Source: Hymenobacter plasmatis
GTDB lineage: Bacteria > Bacteroidota > Bacteroidia > Cytophagales > Hymenobacteraceae
Assembly: GCF_020711255.1 (NCBI RefSeq)
Contig: NZ_JAJFAW010000016.1
Location: forward strand, 1 to 64,000
Reading direction: 5' to 3'
DNA: 64,000 bases
A program made the translations under genes and the position numbers. Shown piece after piece: positions 43,756 to 52,192 of this stretch; positions within the stretch are counted from its first letter, which is position 1; each line of letters starts with the position of its first letter. Below the pieces are notes generated by a model, which was not told where the DNA came from, did not search any database, and saw nothing but the letters and a program-made list of their open reading frames with translations.

Positions 43756-44430
43756 TTAGGCGGCCCCCTTGCCGTGGGCCAGCGCCTCAATGTCCCGGAC
43801 TTCCAGCACCGGTTTTGGGTAGCCCGTGCGCACCGCCGCTATCATGGCCTGGCCCAACTCCTGCAAGGTGGAAGCATAGGAAGGCGCCAGCCGCCGGATA
43901 ATGGGGTAGAGCCAGCCCACGTACCGGTACGCTTTCGGCATATTACGCTGACCGGCCGTGGGGTGCATGAAGCCCGGCCGAAACATGTAGGCGTGCCGAA
44001 AAGGCAGGTGCATGAGAGCGTTTTCGGTGCGGCCTTTTACGCGGGCCCAGTGGCTGCGGCCGCGCTCGGAGCTGTCGGTGCCCGCGCCAGTGACGTAGCA
44101 AAACGTCAGGTCGGGGTTCAGGCGAACCAGGGTCTGGGCCACGGCCAGGGTCAGGTCGTGGGTGATGCGCTCGTATTCTTCTTTCGAAATGCCCAGCGAC
44201 GAAATGCCCGCGCAGAAAAAACAGGCATTGTACCCGGTGAGCTGGTTTTCGACGGGCCCAAGGTTTTGCAAGTCGGCCACTTGCAACTCCTTCATTTTGG
44301 GGTGCGAGCGGCCGGTGGGCTTGCGGGTGAGCACCAGCACTTGCTCCACATCGGGGTCTTGCAGGCATTCGAGCAGCACGCCCTCGCCCACCATGCCGGT
44401 GGCGCCGGTAAGAATCGCCTTGATTTTCAT
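43756..44430 (-). CDS. NAD(P)-binding atypical SDR protein
   Basis: This 224-residue protein has the Rossmann motif LTGATGMVGEGVLLEC and CFFCAGISSLG, as in atypical short-chain dehydrogenases of the NmrA/HTATIP2 group. A YVTGAGTDSSERG segment stands where SDRs have their catalytic serine, but the YxxxK motif is replaced by RVKGRTENAL. It may be an oxidoreductase or a redox sensor. It is first in an operon with the MBL hydrolase. Confidence 0.85.
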   Translation of the reverse strand: MKIKAILTGATGMVGEGVLLECLQDPDVEQVLVLTRKPTGRSHPKMKELQVADLQNLGPVENQLTGYNACFFCAGISSLGISKEEYERITHDLTLAVAQTLVRLNPDLTFCYVTGAGTDSSERGRSHWARVKGRTENALMHLPFRHAYMFRPGFMHPTAGQRNMPKAYRYVGWLYPIIRRLAPSYASTLQELGQAMIAAVRTGYPKPVLEVRDIEALAHGKGAA

Positions 44431-44583
44431 ATTGGTTCGGTAAAGTAGGAGGGAGGACGCTGCGGAGAGGATTCTACTTTACGAAGCGTAGCATTTCCTT
44501 CACCCAATGATAATCGGCCAAATACAATGGCGGTCCTGTCGAGCTTTAAAAGCATTAGCACCATGAGCCTAGCCTAATCGTCT

Positions 44584-44666
44584 GTCATGCAGAGCGCAGC
44601 GAAGCATCTTATCACGTTCGGACGAGTCGTTCTACGGTGATAAGATGCTTCCTTCGTCAGCATGAC
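44584..44666. repeat. Palindromic element, copy 5 (hybrid arms)
   Basis: Left arm 44584-44615 is of the GCAGAGCGCAGCGAAGC subtype, right arm 44637-44666 of the CTTCCTTCGTCAGC subtype, so the middle of the arms does not pair while outer and inner parts do. It lies after the VWA gene stop. Confidence 0.88.
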
Positions 44667-44704
44667 CGTACCAAGAGGGGCGTAGCAGCGCAGGCGACAA
44701 GCCT

Positions 44705-46786
44705 CTACACGCTGCCCGAGTACTTCCGCGTCGCCCATTCGGCCGTGAGGAAAGCCAGAATCACGAAGAAAATCCACTTCAGATTTATCAAATCCTTCAG
44801 GTCTTCTTCGGCGGTAATTACCGGTTTGTAGTTTGCCTTTTGAATATCCTGGGCCAGTTGGTCGAATTGAGCTGGATAGTAGAGGCGCGAGCCGCTGCGG
44901 CGCGAGAGTTGAGCCAACAGGTTGTGGTCGGCGCGCGACTCCAGCGCTTCCAGCGGCTGCGACTGCACCACTAGCTCGCCCGCATCTTGTTGGGCCTGGC
45001 CGCCCAGCGTGGCGCGTGCCTGATAGCGGTAGAGGCCGGCGGGCAGCGGGCCCAGGTGCAGGGGCGCCCCGTCCTCGGGGTTGGCGAAGGTGAAGCGGCG
45101 GGTTTGCTGCTTCTCGTCGGTGAGGGTGAGGTCGATTCTCTGGTTGTAGATGCGCTCGAACACGGCGTTGTAGGTTTCGGCGCCGAGCGTTACATCGTCC
45201 TGCGTGCCGAAGCTTTCCTGCGTGGGGTACACGTCGAGGCGCTTCTTGTTGGCGTTTTGGGTCAGGAGCTGCAGCGTGCGGATGATGAGCCGGTCGTAGG
45301 CTTCGGGCTTGTCGTCGTGCTCCACGGCTTCCTGCAGGCGCCACTGCCAGCTGCCGTCGGTGAGCAGCGTGGCCTGGCGCCGGTCGGTGGTGCCCCCAAA
45401 TACCAGCAGCGGCTTCTGGGTGGCCACGCGGCCTACCCGCTGCCACAGCGCTGCCTCGGCGCCCGCGCCCAGGCGCAAATCGCCGAACGGTACCGGGGCC
45501 GGCGGGTATGCCGCAAAGCGGCGGACCGATTCCTCGTCGGTGGCGAAGCGGGCAAAGCCGGGGTTGGGCAGCGGCGTCACTTCATCGGTCTGGGCCCCGC
45601 GCGGCTGAATGGTAAGGCCCGTGCCCAACTGGTTGTAAGCCGCCAAATCCGACTGAGCGCCGATGATGTACAGCGCTGGCGTGCGGCGGGCTTTTACCTG
45701 AGCCAGAATCTCATTGCCCAGGCCACCCTGCGCCGGGATTTGGTGCAGAATGGCCACGTCAAAATCGGCCCCGGCCCGCAGCGGCGCTACCCCCGGCAGG
45801 GCCAGCGTCAGGTCGAAGTTGTTGTTGGCCAGAATCGCGGCCCGCAGCGCCTTCAGGTCGGGGTGAGGCGCGGCGCCGGCCAGCAGCACGCGCAGCTTGC
45901 CTTTCACAATTTCAATGAAGGCCGTGCGGGCATTGTTCAGCTCCGTAAACTCGCCGGGCTGGGGCACCACGCGCACTTCGTAGCGGCGCTTGCCGGGCGC
46001 GGGGGCGGTGATTTGGAAGGTAGCTTTCACGCGCCGGCGGCCGGCGGGGAGCGTCACGCGGCGGCTTTCGAGCACGCGGTTGCCTTCGCGCAGCTCCACG
46101 GTGGCTGCGCCGCCCGCGAAGCCCTCAAACCCAATTTCGGCTTCCACCGGAAACCGGTTGCCGCTGAACGCGACGCGGTTGTAGGTGAGGCCGGTGAGGC
46201 GCAGGTCTTTTTTGGGCACGGTATCGCCCACCGCCACGCTGTAAATCGGAAAGCTGTACTCGGAATAAGCCGGGCTGCGGCCCTGGTTTACCAGACCGTC
46301 GCTCAGCAGCACCACGCCGGCCAGGTTGCGGCCATCGTAGGCTTCGCGGGTGCCGGACAGCAGGCGGTCGAGGTCAGTGGTGGGGGCGACGAAGCGTAAG
46401 GAATCAAGCCGGGCCGGGCGGCCGGGCGTGGGAGTCAGGGTGCGGGTTTCGACGGTGAAGCCCTTGCTGCGCAGGGTTTCGGCCAGGCGCGCGAGGCCGG
46501 CGGTGGCCTGGCTCAACACGTTCTTCGGCGTGAACAGCTCCACCGACTGAGAGTTATCAACCGCAAGCACAATGGTGGGCTGCTCGGTGTGCGTGGTCGT
46601 CGTCTTGATAAACGGGCCCAGCAGCAGGTAGCACAGGAAGCTAACCACGGCAAAGCGCAAGGCAGCCAGCGCATAATTCAGGTTGCGGCTCCACGGCGCT
46701 TTAGCCGAGTATTGCAGCGCCGCATAGCCCGCTCCCACGAGCAGGCACAGCGGAATAAACCAGGCAGAATATTGGGTAGTCAGCAA
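44705..46786 (-). CDS. Large membrane VWA-domain protein
   Basis: This 693-residue protein has two membrane helices near the N-terminus (about 10-25 and 38-60) and one near the end (about 668-688). Between them lies a von Willebrand A-like region at about 70-195 (TIVLAVDNSQSVELF with the start of a metal site, GVVLLSDGLVNQG). A set of beta-sandwich-like segments follows. The family is widespread in Bacteroidota, usually beside BatA-type genes, but no such partner is here. It appears to start with TTG (46786), since no earlier in-frame ATG exists. Its function is unknown. Confidence 0.82.
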   Translation of the reverse strand: MLTTQYSAWFIPLCLLVGAGYAALQYSAKAPWSRNLNYALAALRFAVVSFLCYLLLGPFIKTTTTHTEQPTIVLAVDNSQSVELFTPKNVLSQATAGLARLAETLRSKGFTVETRTLTPTPGRPARLDSLRFVAPTTDLDRLLSGTREAYDGRNLAGVVLLSDGLVNQGRSPAYSEYSFPIYSVAVGDTVPKKDLRLTGLTYNRVAFSGNRFPVEAEIGFEGFAGGAATVELREGNRVLESRRVTLPAGRRRVKATFQITAPAPGKRRYEVRVVPQPGEFTELNNARTAFIEIVKGKLRVLLAGAAPHPDLKALRAAILANNNFDLTLALPGVAPLRAGADFDVAILHQIPAQGGLGNEILAQVKARRTPALYIIGAQSDLAAYNQLGTGLTIQPRGAQTDEVTPLPNPGFARFATDEESVRRFAAYPPAPVPFGDLRLGAGAEAALWQRVGRVATQKPLLVFGGTTDRRQATLLTDGSWQWRLQEAVEHDDKPEAYDRLIIRTLQLLTQNANKKRLDVYPTQESFGTQDDVTLGAETYNAVFERIYNQRIDLTLTDEKQQTRRFTFANPEDGAPLHLGPLPAGLYRYQARATLGGQAQQDAGELVVQSQPLEALESRADHNLLAQLSRRSGSRLYYPAQFDQLAQDIQKANYKPVITAEEDLKDLINLKWIFFVILAFLTAEWATRKYSGSV

Positions 46787-46947
46787 GCGAAAGTCGGATT
46801 GAATCAGCGCTTAAGTTCGTCACCGGGCGCCAAGGTTGCAGGCCGGGGCGGGTGCATTAGGGGAGCTCTATAACCAGTGGGAGACCATTGAAGATATAAG
46901 CCGGCCGAATATAGTGCTCAGACCATGCCCGCGCCTGTCCTTTCGCG

Positions 46948-46974
46948 CCCGCAGCATTGGCGTGATGCTGCGGG
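46948..46974. repeat. Hairpin in the gap before the VWA gene
   Basis: CCCGCAGCAT and ATGCTGCGGG form a perfect 10-bp stem with a seven-base loop. No T-run follows on either strand, so it is not a standard terminator. Nothing else is seen in this 240-base gap. Confidence 0.45.
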
Positions 46975-47026
46975 GCTACTCCGGTCAAAAAATTAATACG
47001 GTGCTGCTTCTTTTTCGAGGTTTCGC

Positions 47027-47776
47027 CTACGTCAGCATGCCGCCATCTACCTGCAGCACCTGGCCGGTGATGTAGCTCGAATCATCCGACGCCAGGAAAG
47101 CCGTGGCTTTGGCCACGTCCTTGGGCGAGCCGCCGCGCTTGAGCGGAATGGCCTTGCGCCACTCGTCTACCTGCTTGGGGTCGAGGGCATCGGTCATTTC
47201 GGTTTCGATGAAGCCGGGGGCAATGGCGTTGCAGCGGATGTTGCGCGAGCCTAGTTCCAGGGCCACCGACTTGGTGAAGCCGATGATGCCGGCTTTGCTG
47301 GCGGCATAGTTGGCCTGCCCGGCGTTGCCTTTGATGCCCACCACGCTGGTCATGTTGATGATGGAGCCGGCTTTGGCGCGCATCATGGGCTTGGTGGCGG
47401 CCTTGGTGAGGTTGAACACCGACTTGAGGTTCACGGTGAGCACCTGGTCCCACTGTTGCTCGCTCATGCGCATGAGCAGCCCGTCCTGGGTGATGCCGGC
47501 GTTGTTGACGAGGATGTCGAGCTTGCCAAAATCAGCCAGCACGTCCTCAATCAGCTTTTCGGCCTGGGTGTAGTCGGAAGCGTCGGAGCGGTAGCCTTTG
47601 GCTTTGGTGCCGTGGGCCGAAAGCTCGGCTTCCAGGGCCTGGCCCTTTTCGACGGAGGAGAGATAGGTGAAGGCCACTTGGGCACCGAGTTGGGCAAAAT
47701 GTGCCGCGATGGCGCGGCCAATTCCTTTGGAAGCGCCCGTTACGAGGGCCACTTTTCCGGTCAGCGTTTGAGTCAT
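47027..47776 (-). CDS. fabG: FabG, 3-oxoacyl-ACP reductase
   Basis: This 249-residue SDR enzyme reduces 3-oxoacyl-ACP with NADPH in fatty acid synthesis. It has the cofactor loop VTGASKGIGRAIA, VNNAGITQDGLLMRM, the catalytic Ser of NMTSVVGIKGN and YAASK (Tyr-Lys), and ends SSYITGQVLQVDGGML. The length and motifs match FabG closely. The start at 47776 is four bases after a near-consensus TACCTTCG box. A 36-bp inverted repeat lies upstream. Confidence 0.95.
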   Translation of the reverse strand: MTQTLTGKVALVTGASKGIGRAIAAHFAQLGAQVAFTYLSSVEKGQALEAELSAHGTKAKGYRSDASDYTQAEKLIEDVLADFGKLDILVNNAGITQDGLLMRMSEQQWDQVLTVNLKSVFNLTKAATKPMMRAKAGSIINMTSVVGIKGNAGQANYAASKAGIIGFTKSVALELGSRNIRCNAIAPGFIETEMTDALDPKQVDEWRKAIPLKRGGSPKDVAKATAFLASDDSSYITGQVLQVDGGMLT

Positions 47777-47780
47777 GGGG

Positions 47781-47788
47781 CGAAGGTA
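47781..47788 (-). promoter_or_regulatory. Near-consensus -7 box TACCTTCG for fabG
   Basis: TACCTTCG on the minus strand, four bases before the fabG ATG; one mismatch to TAnnTTTG. Confidence 0.4.
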
Positions 47789-47790
47789 GG

Positions 47791-47898
47791 TAGCGCGAAC
47801 GTAGCGCGGACTCTGTAGTCCGCGTCTCAGAACGACCTGAGGAGGGGCTTCCCCGTCGCGGGGACGCGGACTACAGAGTCCGCGCTACGTTCGCGCTA
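47791..47898. repeat. Perfect 36-bp inverted repeat between fabG and the flavoprotein gene
   Basis: Arms at 47791-47826 and 47863-47898 are exact reverse complements (TAGCGCGAACGTAGCGCGGA at the left end) around a 36-base loop. The arm itself contains two TAGCGCG starts. It occupies almost the whole divergent promoter region. Confidence 0.9.
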
Positions 47899-47906
47899 CA
47901 GCGGGC

Positions 47907-47914
47907 TAACTTCG
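47907..47914 (+). promoter_or_regulatory. Near-consensus -7 box TAACTTCG
   Basis: TAACTTCG ends nine bases before the ATG at 47924; one mismatch to TAnnTTTG. Confidence 0.4.
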
Positions 47915-47923
47915 CCCCACATT

Positions 47924-49165
47924 ATGCCTCACCACGATATCTGCATTTTGGGTGCCGGCCCCGGCGGGGCCACCGCCGCCCTGCACCTGGCCAACGCCGG
48001 CCACCACTGCCTGCTGCTTGACCGCGCTTCCTTTCCCCGCGACAAAATCTGCGGCGACGCCCTCAGCGGCAAGGTGCTGAGCGAGTTGCGGCGCATCGGC
48101 GAAACGCTGCCCGCGCAGCTGGCCGCCGCGCCCATGCAGGTGCCCAGCTGGGGCATCGATTTCTTCGCGCCCAACGGCCGCCGGCTCGGCATTCCCTTTA
48201 AGCCCAAGTTCGACAAAGCCACCGACCACGCCGCCGGCCACGTAGCCAAGCGCCTCGATTTCGACGACTTCCTGGTGGAAGAAGTGCGCCAGCGGCCCGA
48301 AATCGAATTCCGCGAAAACGTGGATGTGGCCCGCACCGAGCGCACGCCCACCGGTTGGCAGCTGCTCGACAAAGCCGGCCAGGAGGTGGCTTCCTGCCGC
48401 ATTCTATTGGTGGCCAACGGTGCCCAGTCCGAATTTGCCCGCAAGGTGGCCGGCCACGCCCTCGAGCCTGACCACCACTGCGCCGGCCTGCGCACCTACT
48501 ACGACAAAGTGACTGGCCTGAGCCCCGACAACTTTATTGAGCTGCACTTCATAAAGGACTTTCTGCCTGGCTATCTCTGGGTTTTCCCGCTGCCCAACGG
48601 CCAGGCTAACGTGGGCGTCGGCATGCTTTCCAAGACCGTCGCGGCCAAGAAAATCAACCTCCGCCAGCGGCTCGACGAAATTCTGACCACGCACCCTACA
48701 CTTGCGCCGCGCTTTGCCAATGCCGAGCGGCTGGGGCCCGTGCGCGGGTTTGGCCTGCCCTTGGGCTCCAAGCGCCGGCCTTTGTCTGGCGCCAACTACA
48801 TGCTGCTCGGCGATGCCGGCTCGCTCATCGACCCCTTCAGCGGCGAGGGCATTTCGCACGCCATGGTGAGTGGGCGCCACGCCGCCATTTGGGCCGCCCA
48901 AGCCGTGGCCAAGGTCGATTTTAGCCCAGAATTTCTTAAGAACTACGACAAAGCCGTGTACAACCGCCTCGGTCAGGAGCTACGGCTGAGCCGCGTGATG
49001 CAGCGGTTGCTCAACTTCCCCAGCCTCTTCAACATCGTGGCCAACCGCGCCGTCAACAATCCCACTTTGGCCGAAACCCTGTCGGCCATGTTCATGGACC
49101 TTGACTTGCGGGAACGGCTGCGCCAGCCAGGGTTTTATTTCAAGCTGCTGTTTGGCGGGAAGTAG
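47924..49165 (+). CDS. Geranylgeranyl-reductase-like FAD oxidoreductase
   Basis: This 413-residue flavoprotein has the FAD-binding start ICILGAGPGGATAALHLANAG, RASFPRDKICGDALSGKV, and LLGDAGSLIDPFSGEGISHAM near residue 300. This matches the geranylgeranyl reductase family, which saturates isoprenoid chains of lipids or quinones. Some members have other oxidoreductase roles, so the substrate is open. It is divergent from fabG across a long inverted repeat. Confidence 0.87.
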   Translation: MPHHDICILGAGPGGATAALHLANAGHHCLLLDRASFPRDKICGDALSGKVLSELRRIGETLPAQLAAAPMQVPSWGIDFFAPNGRRLGIPFKPKFDKATDHAAGHVAKRLDFDDFLVEEVRQRPEIEFRENVDVARTERTPTGWQLLDKAGQEVASCRILLVANGAQSEFARKVAGHALEPDHHCAGLRTYYDKVTGLSPDNFIELHFIKDFLPGYLWVFPLPNGQANVGVGMLSKTVAAKKINLRQRLDEILTTHPTLAPRFANAERLGPVRGFGLPLGSKRRPLSGANYMLLGDAGSLIDPFSGEGISHAMVSGRHAAIWAAQAVAKVDFSPEFLKNYDKAVYNRLGQELRLSRVMQRLLNFPSLFNIVANRAVNNPTLAETLSAMFMDLDLRERLRQPGFYFKLLFGGK

Positions 49166-49212
49166 GCGTTCTGTAATCCTTTAAAAAGAACGTAATGCTA
49201 TGTGCAGCCGTG

Positions 49213-49501
49213 GAACCTCACCCCCGGCCCCTCTCCAAAAGAGAGGGGTGCCAGGCGCGGCTCTGTCATTGCGAGGAGGCACGACGAAGCAATCCGTCTT
49301 GGTCTCAGCGACCAGCCTACTAATGTGAAAAAGCCCCAGCACTGCGCAGTGCCGGGGCTTTTTTTCATAAAAGGGCATTATCACTTCTCAGGGCAGGTCG
49401 CAAGGAGAGGAAGGATTGCCGCGTTCCGCTGCGCTCCACTCGCAATGACAGAACCGCGTCTGGCTCCCCTCTCTTTTGGAGAGGGGCCGGGGGTGAGGTT
49501 C
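49213..49501. repeat. Composite nested inverted repeat
   Basis: Perfect outer arms of 36 bases (49213-49248 and 49466-49501, starting GAACCTCACCCCCGGCCCCT) enclose inner arms with GTCATTGCGAG and CAATCC (about 49260-49310 and 49410-49455). A terminator hairpin lies at the centre. It fills most of the 399-base gap between the flavoprotein and TPR lipoprotein genes, which are convergent. Confidence 0.88.
49329..49366. terminator. Bidirectional terminator inside the composite repeat
   Basis: AAGCCCC-GCACTGC/GCAGTGC-GGGGCTT with one mismatch is flanked by A- and T-runs. It can serve both convergent genes. Confidence 0.8.
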
Positions 49502-49564
49502 TTCCCGGGCGAACTCTCCAAGCTGCAGGCCTAGCTTTTAGCTCAACCTTTCAGCTCAACTCTG

Positions 49565-50485
49565 CTACCGCTTTGCTGCGGGGCGGGGCGCTGCTTTAGC
49601 ACCAGGTGCTTTGACAGGCTCTTTGCCTTCGTTTTTCACATAGCGGCGGAGGCTCTTGGCCGCTTCGGGGTTGAGTTTGGTCGCCCGCTCCAAGTCGCGG
49701 CGCGCTTCGGCTAGCTTGTCAAACGAAGAGTAGCTGATGCCGCGGTATTCCCAGGCGTCAGCATAGGTGGAGTCGAGCTGGATGGCGCGGGTAAAATCGG
49801 CCACTGCTGGCTTGTATTGGTACATCTGCATCTTGGCCACGCCGCGCCCGAAGAAAGATTCTTTGTCGTCGGGCCGATACTTGAGGGCACCAGAAAAGTC
49901 CGACGCGGCTGCTTTGTATTCCTTCATCATCAGGCGATTTACGCCGCGGTTGTAGTAAGCGTCGGGGTTGGTGCGCTCGTAGCGCAGGGCGGCGGTGTAG
50001 TCGGGCAGCGCTTCTTTATACTGCTTGAGGTAGCTTTTGGCCTTAGCGCGCTGGAGCAGGGCGGTTGCGTTTTTGGGATTGGCCTTCACGGCCGCCTCGG
50101 CGTTGGCGAGCATGGTGCGGTATTCCGCGGTAGTCATTTTCTTCTCCTTCGCCCGCTCGGCCGAAGCCACCGCCGCGCTTGGAGCTACAGCAGGAGCACT
50201 GTTAGCAGCCGCGCCACCTGCCGGCACATTTTCCGTGATTGGAGCACCAACCGGAGCGCCTGTCACGGTGGGAGGAGTGGTTGGTTCTGCGGTGGCAACA
50301 CGGGCATCCGGAGCAGTTGCTGCGGCGCCACTTGAGTCGGGGCGGGTGGCACCGGTGGCTACGGGCGCATCCATGGGCTGGCTCGCAACGGAAGGCTTCT
50401 CCTTTTCGGTAACGGTAGTGGCGCAGTTGGTAAGGAATGCCAACAGCCCAATGGCGGCCAGCGGCGTGCGGAAAAGTAATTTCAT
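49565..50485 (-). CDS. TPR-repeat lipoprotein
   Basis: This 306-residue protein has a lipobox (LLAFLTNC) and a Pro/Ala/Thr-rich linker at about 25-110. At least four tetratricopeptide repeats follow at about 115-280 (YKEALPDYTAALRYERTNPDAYYNRGVNRL, YKPAVADFTRAIQLDSTYADAWEYRGISY). It ends in a Lys/Ala-rich tail. TPR units bind partner proteins, so it is likely a scaffold at the outer membrane. The ATG at 50485 starts the signal peptide; an upstream start would disrupt it. Confidence 0.82.
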   Translation of the reverse strand: MKLLFRTPLAAIGLLAFLTNCATTVTEKEKPSVASQPMDAPVATGATRPDSSGAAATAPDARVATAEPTTPPTVTGAPVGAPITENVPAGGAAANSAPAVAPSAAVASAERAKEKKMTTAEYRTMLANAEAAVKANPKNATALLQRAKAKSYLKQYKEALPDYTAALRYERTNPDAYYNRGVNRLMMKEYKAAASDFSGALKYRPDDKESFFGRGVAKMQMYQYKPAVADFTRAIQLDSTYADAWEYRGISYSSFDKLAEARRDLERATKLNPEAAKSLRRYVKNEGKEPVKAPGAKAAPRPAAKR

Positions 50486-50641
50486 GGAGTCAGAAGTATG
50501 GTAGGAAGTGGGCGGCTTTGCCGTTACCGGGGCGTTATACGGAGACAATGCAAGTGTGGCCGATATCCTGGGCCGCACAAAAGCCCTCCCAAGTAGTTAA
50601 GCCGAAGTATTGGATATAGCTGCGCGGTGCGGGGCCGCGTC

Positions 50642-50649
50642 TATCTTTG
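50642..50649 (+). promoter_or_regulatory. -7 box TATCTTTG for lpdA
   Basis: TATCTTTG ends 60 bases before the lpdA ATG at 50710, a longer leader than most genes here. Confidence 0.55.
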
Positions 50650-50709
50650 CGCCACAATGGGTGGGTCCCCCAGGCGGGCCCGGTGTACTTTTTTCTTCCT
50701 GAGAAGTTT

Positions 50710-52104
50710 ATGGCATTGCAATTTGATTTGGTCGTGGTCGGCAGCGGCCCCGGCGGGTACGTAGCCGCCATTCGGGCGTCGCAATTGGGCCTGAAAGTGG
50801 GCGTTATCGAGCGCGAGTCGCTGGGCGGCATCTGCCTCAACTGGGGCTGTATCCCCACCAAAGCCCTGCTCAAGTCGGCGCAGGTATTTGAATACCTCAA
50901 CCACGCCAGCGACTACGGCCTTAAGGCCGACGGCGTCGGCTTTGACTTCAACGCCGTAATCAACCGCAGCCGCGGCGTGGCCGACGGCATGAGCAAGGGC
51001 ATCAACTTCCTGTTCAAAAAGAATAAGATTGAAACCGTGATGGGCACCGGCAAAGTGCTGGCCCCCGGCAAAGTAGAAGTGACCAAGGCCGACGGCAGCA
51101 AAGAAACCGTCGAAGCCAAAAGCATCATCCTCGCCACCGGCGCCCGCTCGCGCGAGCTGCCCACCATGCCCGTCGACAACAAGAAAATCATCGGCTACCG
51201 CAAGGCCATGAGCATGGAGCAACTGCCCAAGCGCCTCGTGGTGGTGGGCTCGGGTGCCATCGGCGTCGAGTTTGCCTACTTCTACCGCACCATGGGCTCC
51301 GAAGTGACGGTGGTGGAGTACCTGCCCCGCATCGTGCCCGTGGAGGACGAGGAAGTGTCGCGTCAGATGGAGAAGTCGTTCCGCAAAATCGGCGTGAACG
51401 TGCTCACCAGCGCCGAAGTAACCAAAGTGGACACCGCCGGCGAAGGCTGCAAAGTGACCATCAAAACCGCCAAGGGCGAGCAGGTGATTGAGTGCGACGT
51501 GGTGCTGAGCGCCGTGGGCGTGACCACCAACCTCGAGAACATCGGCATCGAAGAGCTGGGCATCAAAGTAGAGCGCGGCCGTGTGCTGGTGGATGACTTT
51601 TACCAGACCAACGTTCCCGGCATCTACGCCATCGGCGACATCGTGCCCGGCCCCGCGCTGGCCCACGTGGCCTCAGCCGAAGGCATCATTTGCGTCGAGA
51701 AAATTGCCGGCCACCACCCCGAGCCGCTCAACTACCAGAACATCCCCGGCTGCACCTACGCCTCGCCCGAAATCGCCAGCGTGGGCTACACCGAAGCCGA
51801 AGCCAAGGAAAAAGGCTACGACGTGCTGGTGGGCAAATTCCCCTTCTCCGCCTCGGGCAAAGCCAGCGCCGCCGGTGCCAAGGATGGCTTTGTGAAAGTC
51901 ATTTTCGACAAGAAATACGGCGAGTGGCTTGGTGCCCACATGATTGGCATGAACGTGACCGAGATGATTGCCGAAGTAGTGGTAGCCCGCAAGCTGGAAA
52001 CCACGGGTATGGACATCGTTAAGTCGGTGCACCCGCACCCCACGATGTCGGAAGCCATTATGGAAGCTGCCGCTGCTGCTTACGGCGAGGTGATTCACCT
52101 GTAA
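50710..52104 (+). CDS. lpdA: Dihydrolipoyl dehydrogenase (E3)
   Basis: This 464-residue flavoenzyme re-oxidises lipoamide in pyruvate or 2-oxoglutarate dehydrogenase complexes. It has the FAD loop VVGSGPGGYVAAIRA, the redox disulfide in GGICLNWGCIPTKALLKS, the NAD loop VVGSGAIGVEFAYFY, GIYAIGDIVPGPALAHVA, and the catalytic His-Glu in HPHPTMSEAIMEAA. All are intact. The start at 50710 (MALQFDLVVVG) is the usual one. A terminator lies after it. Confidence 0.97.
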   Translation: MALQFDLVVVGSGPGGYVAAIRASQLGLKVGVIERESLGGICLNWGCIPTKALLKSAQVFEYLNHASDYGLKADGVGFDFNAVINRSRGVADGMSKGINFLFKKNKIETVMGTGKVLAPGKVEVTKADGSKETVEAKSIILATGARSRELPTMPVDNKKIIGYRKAMSMEQLPKRLVVVGSGAIGVEFAYFYRTMGSEVTVVEYLPRIVPVEDEEVSRQMEKSFRKIGVNVLTSAEVTKVDTAGEGCKVTIKTAKGEQVIECDVVLSAVGVTTNLENIGIEELGIKVERGRVLVDDFYQTNVPGIYAIGDIVPGPALAHVASAEGIICVEKIAGHHPEPLNYQNIPGCTYASPEIASVGYTEAEAKEKGYDVLVGKFPFSASGKASAAGAKDGFVKVIFDKKYGEWLGAHMIGMNVTEMIAEVVVARKLETTGMDIVKSVHPHPTMSEAIMEAAAAAYGEVIHL

Positions 52105-52125
52105 TTGAGTATCGACTTAAGCTGC

Positions 52126-52162
52126 AAAAAAAGGCTCCTGCAATATGCAGGAGCCTTTTTTT
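52126..52162. terminator. Bidirectional terminator between lpdA and the Clc gene
   Basis: AAGGCTCCTGCA/TGCAGGAGCCTT with A- and T-runs lies between the convergent genes. Confidence 0.85.
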
Positions 52163-52192
52163 ATTCAAGAAAAAACTGAATTCAGCTCAACC

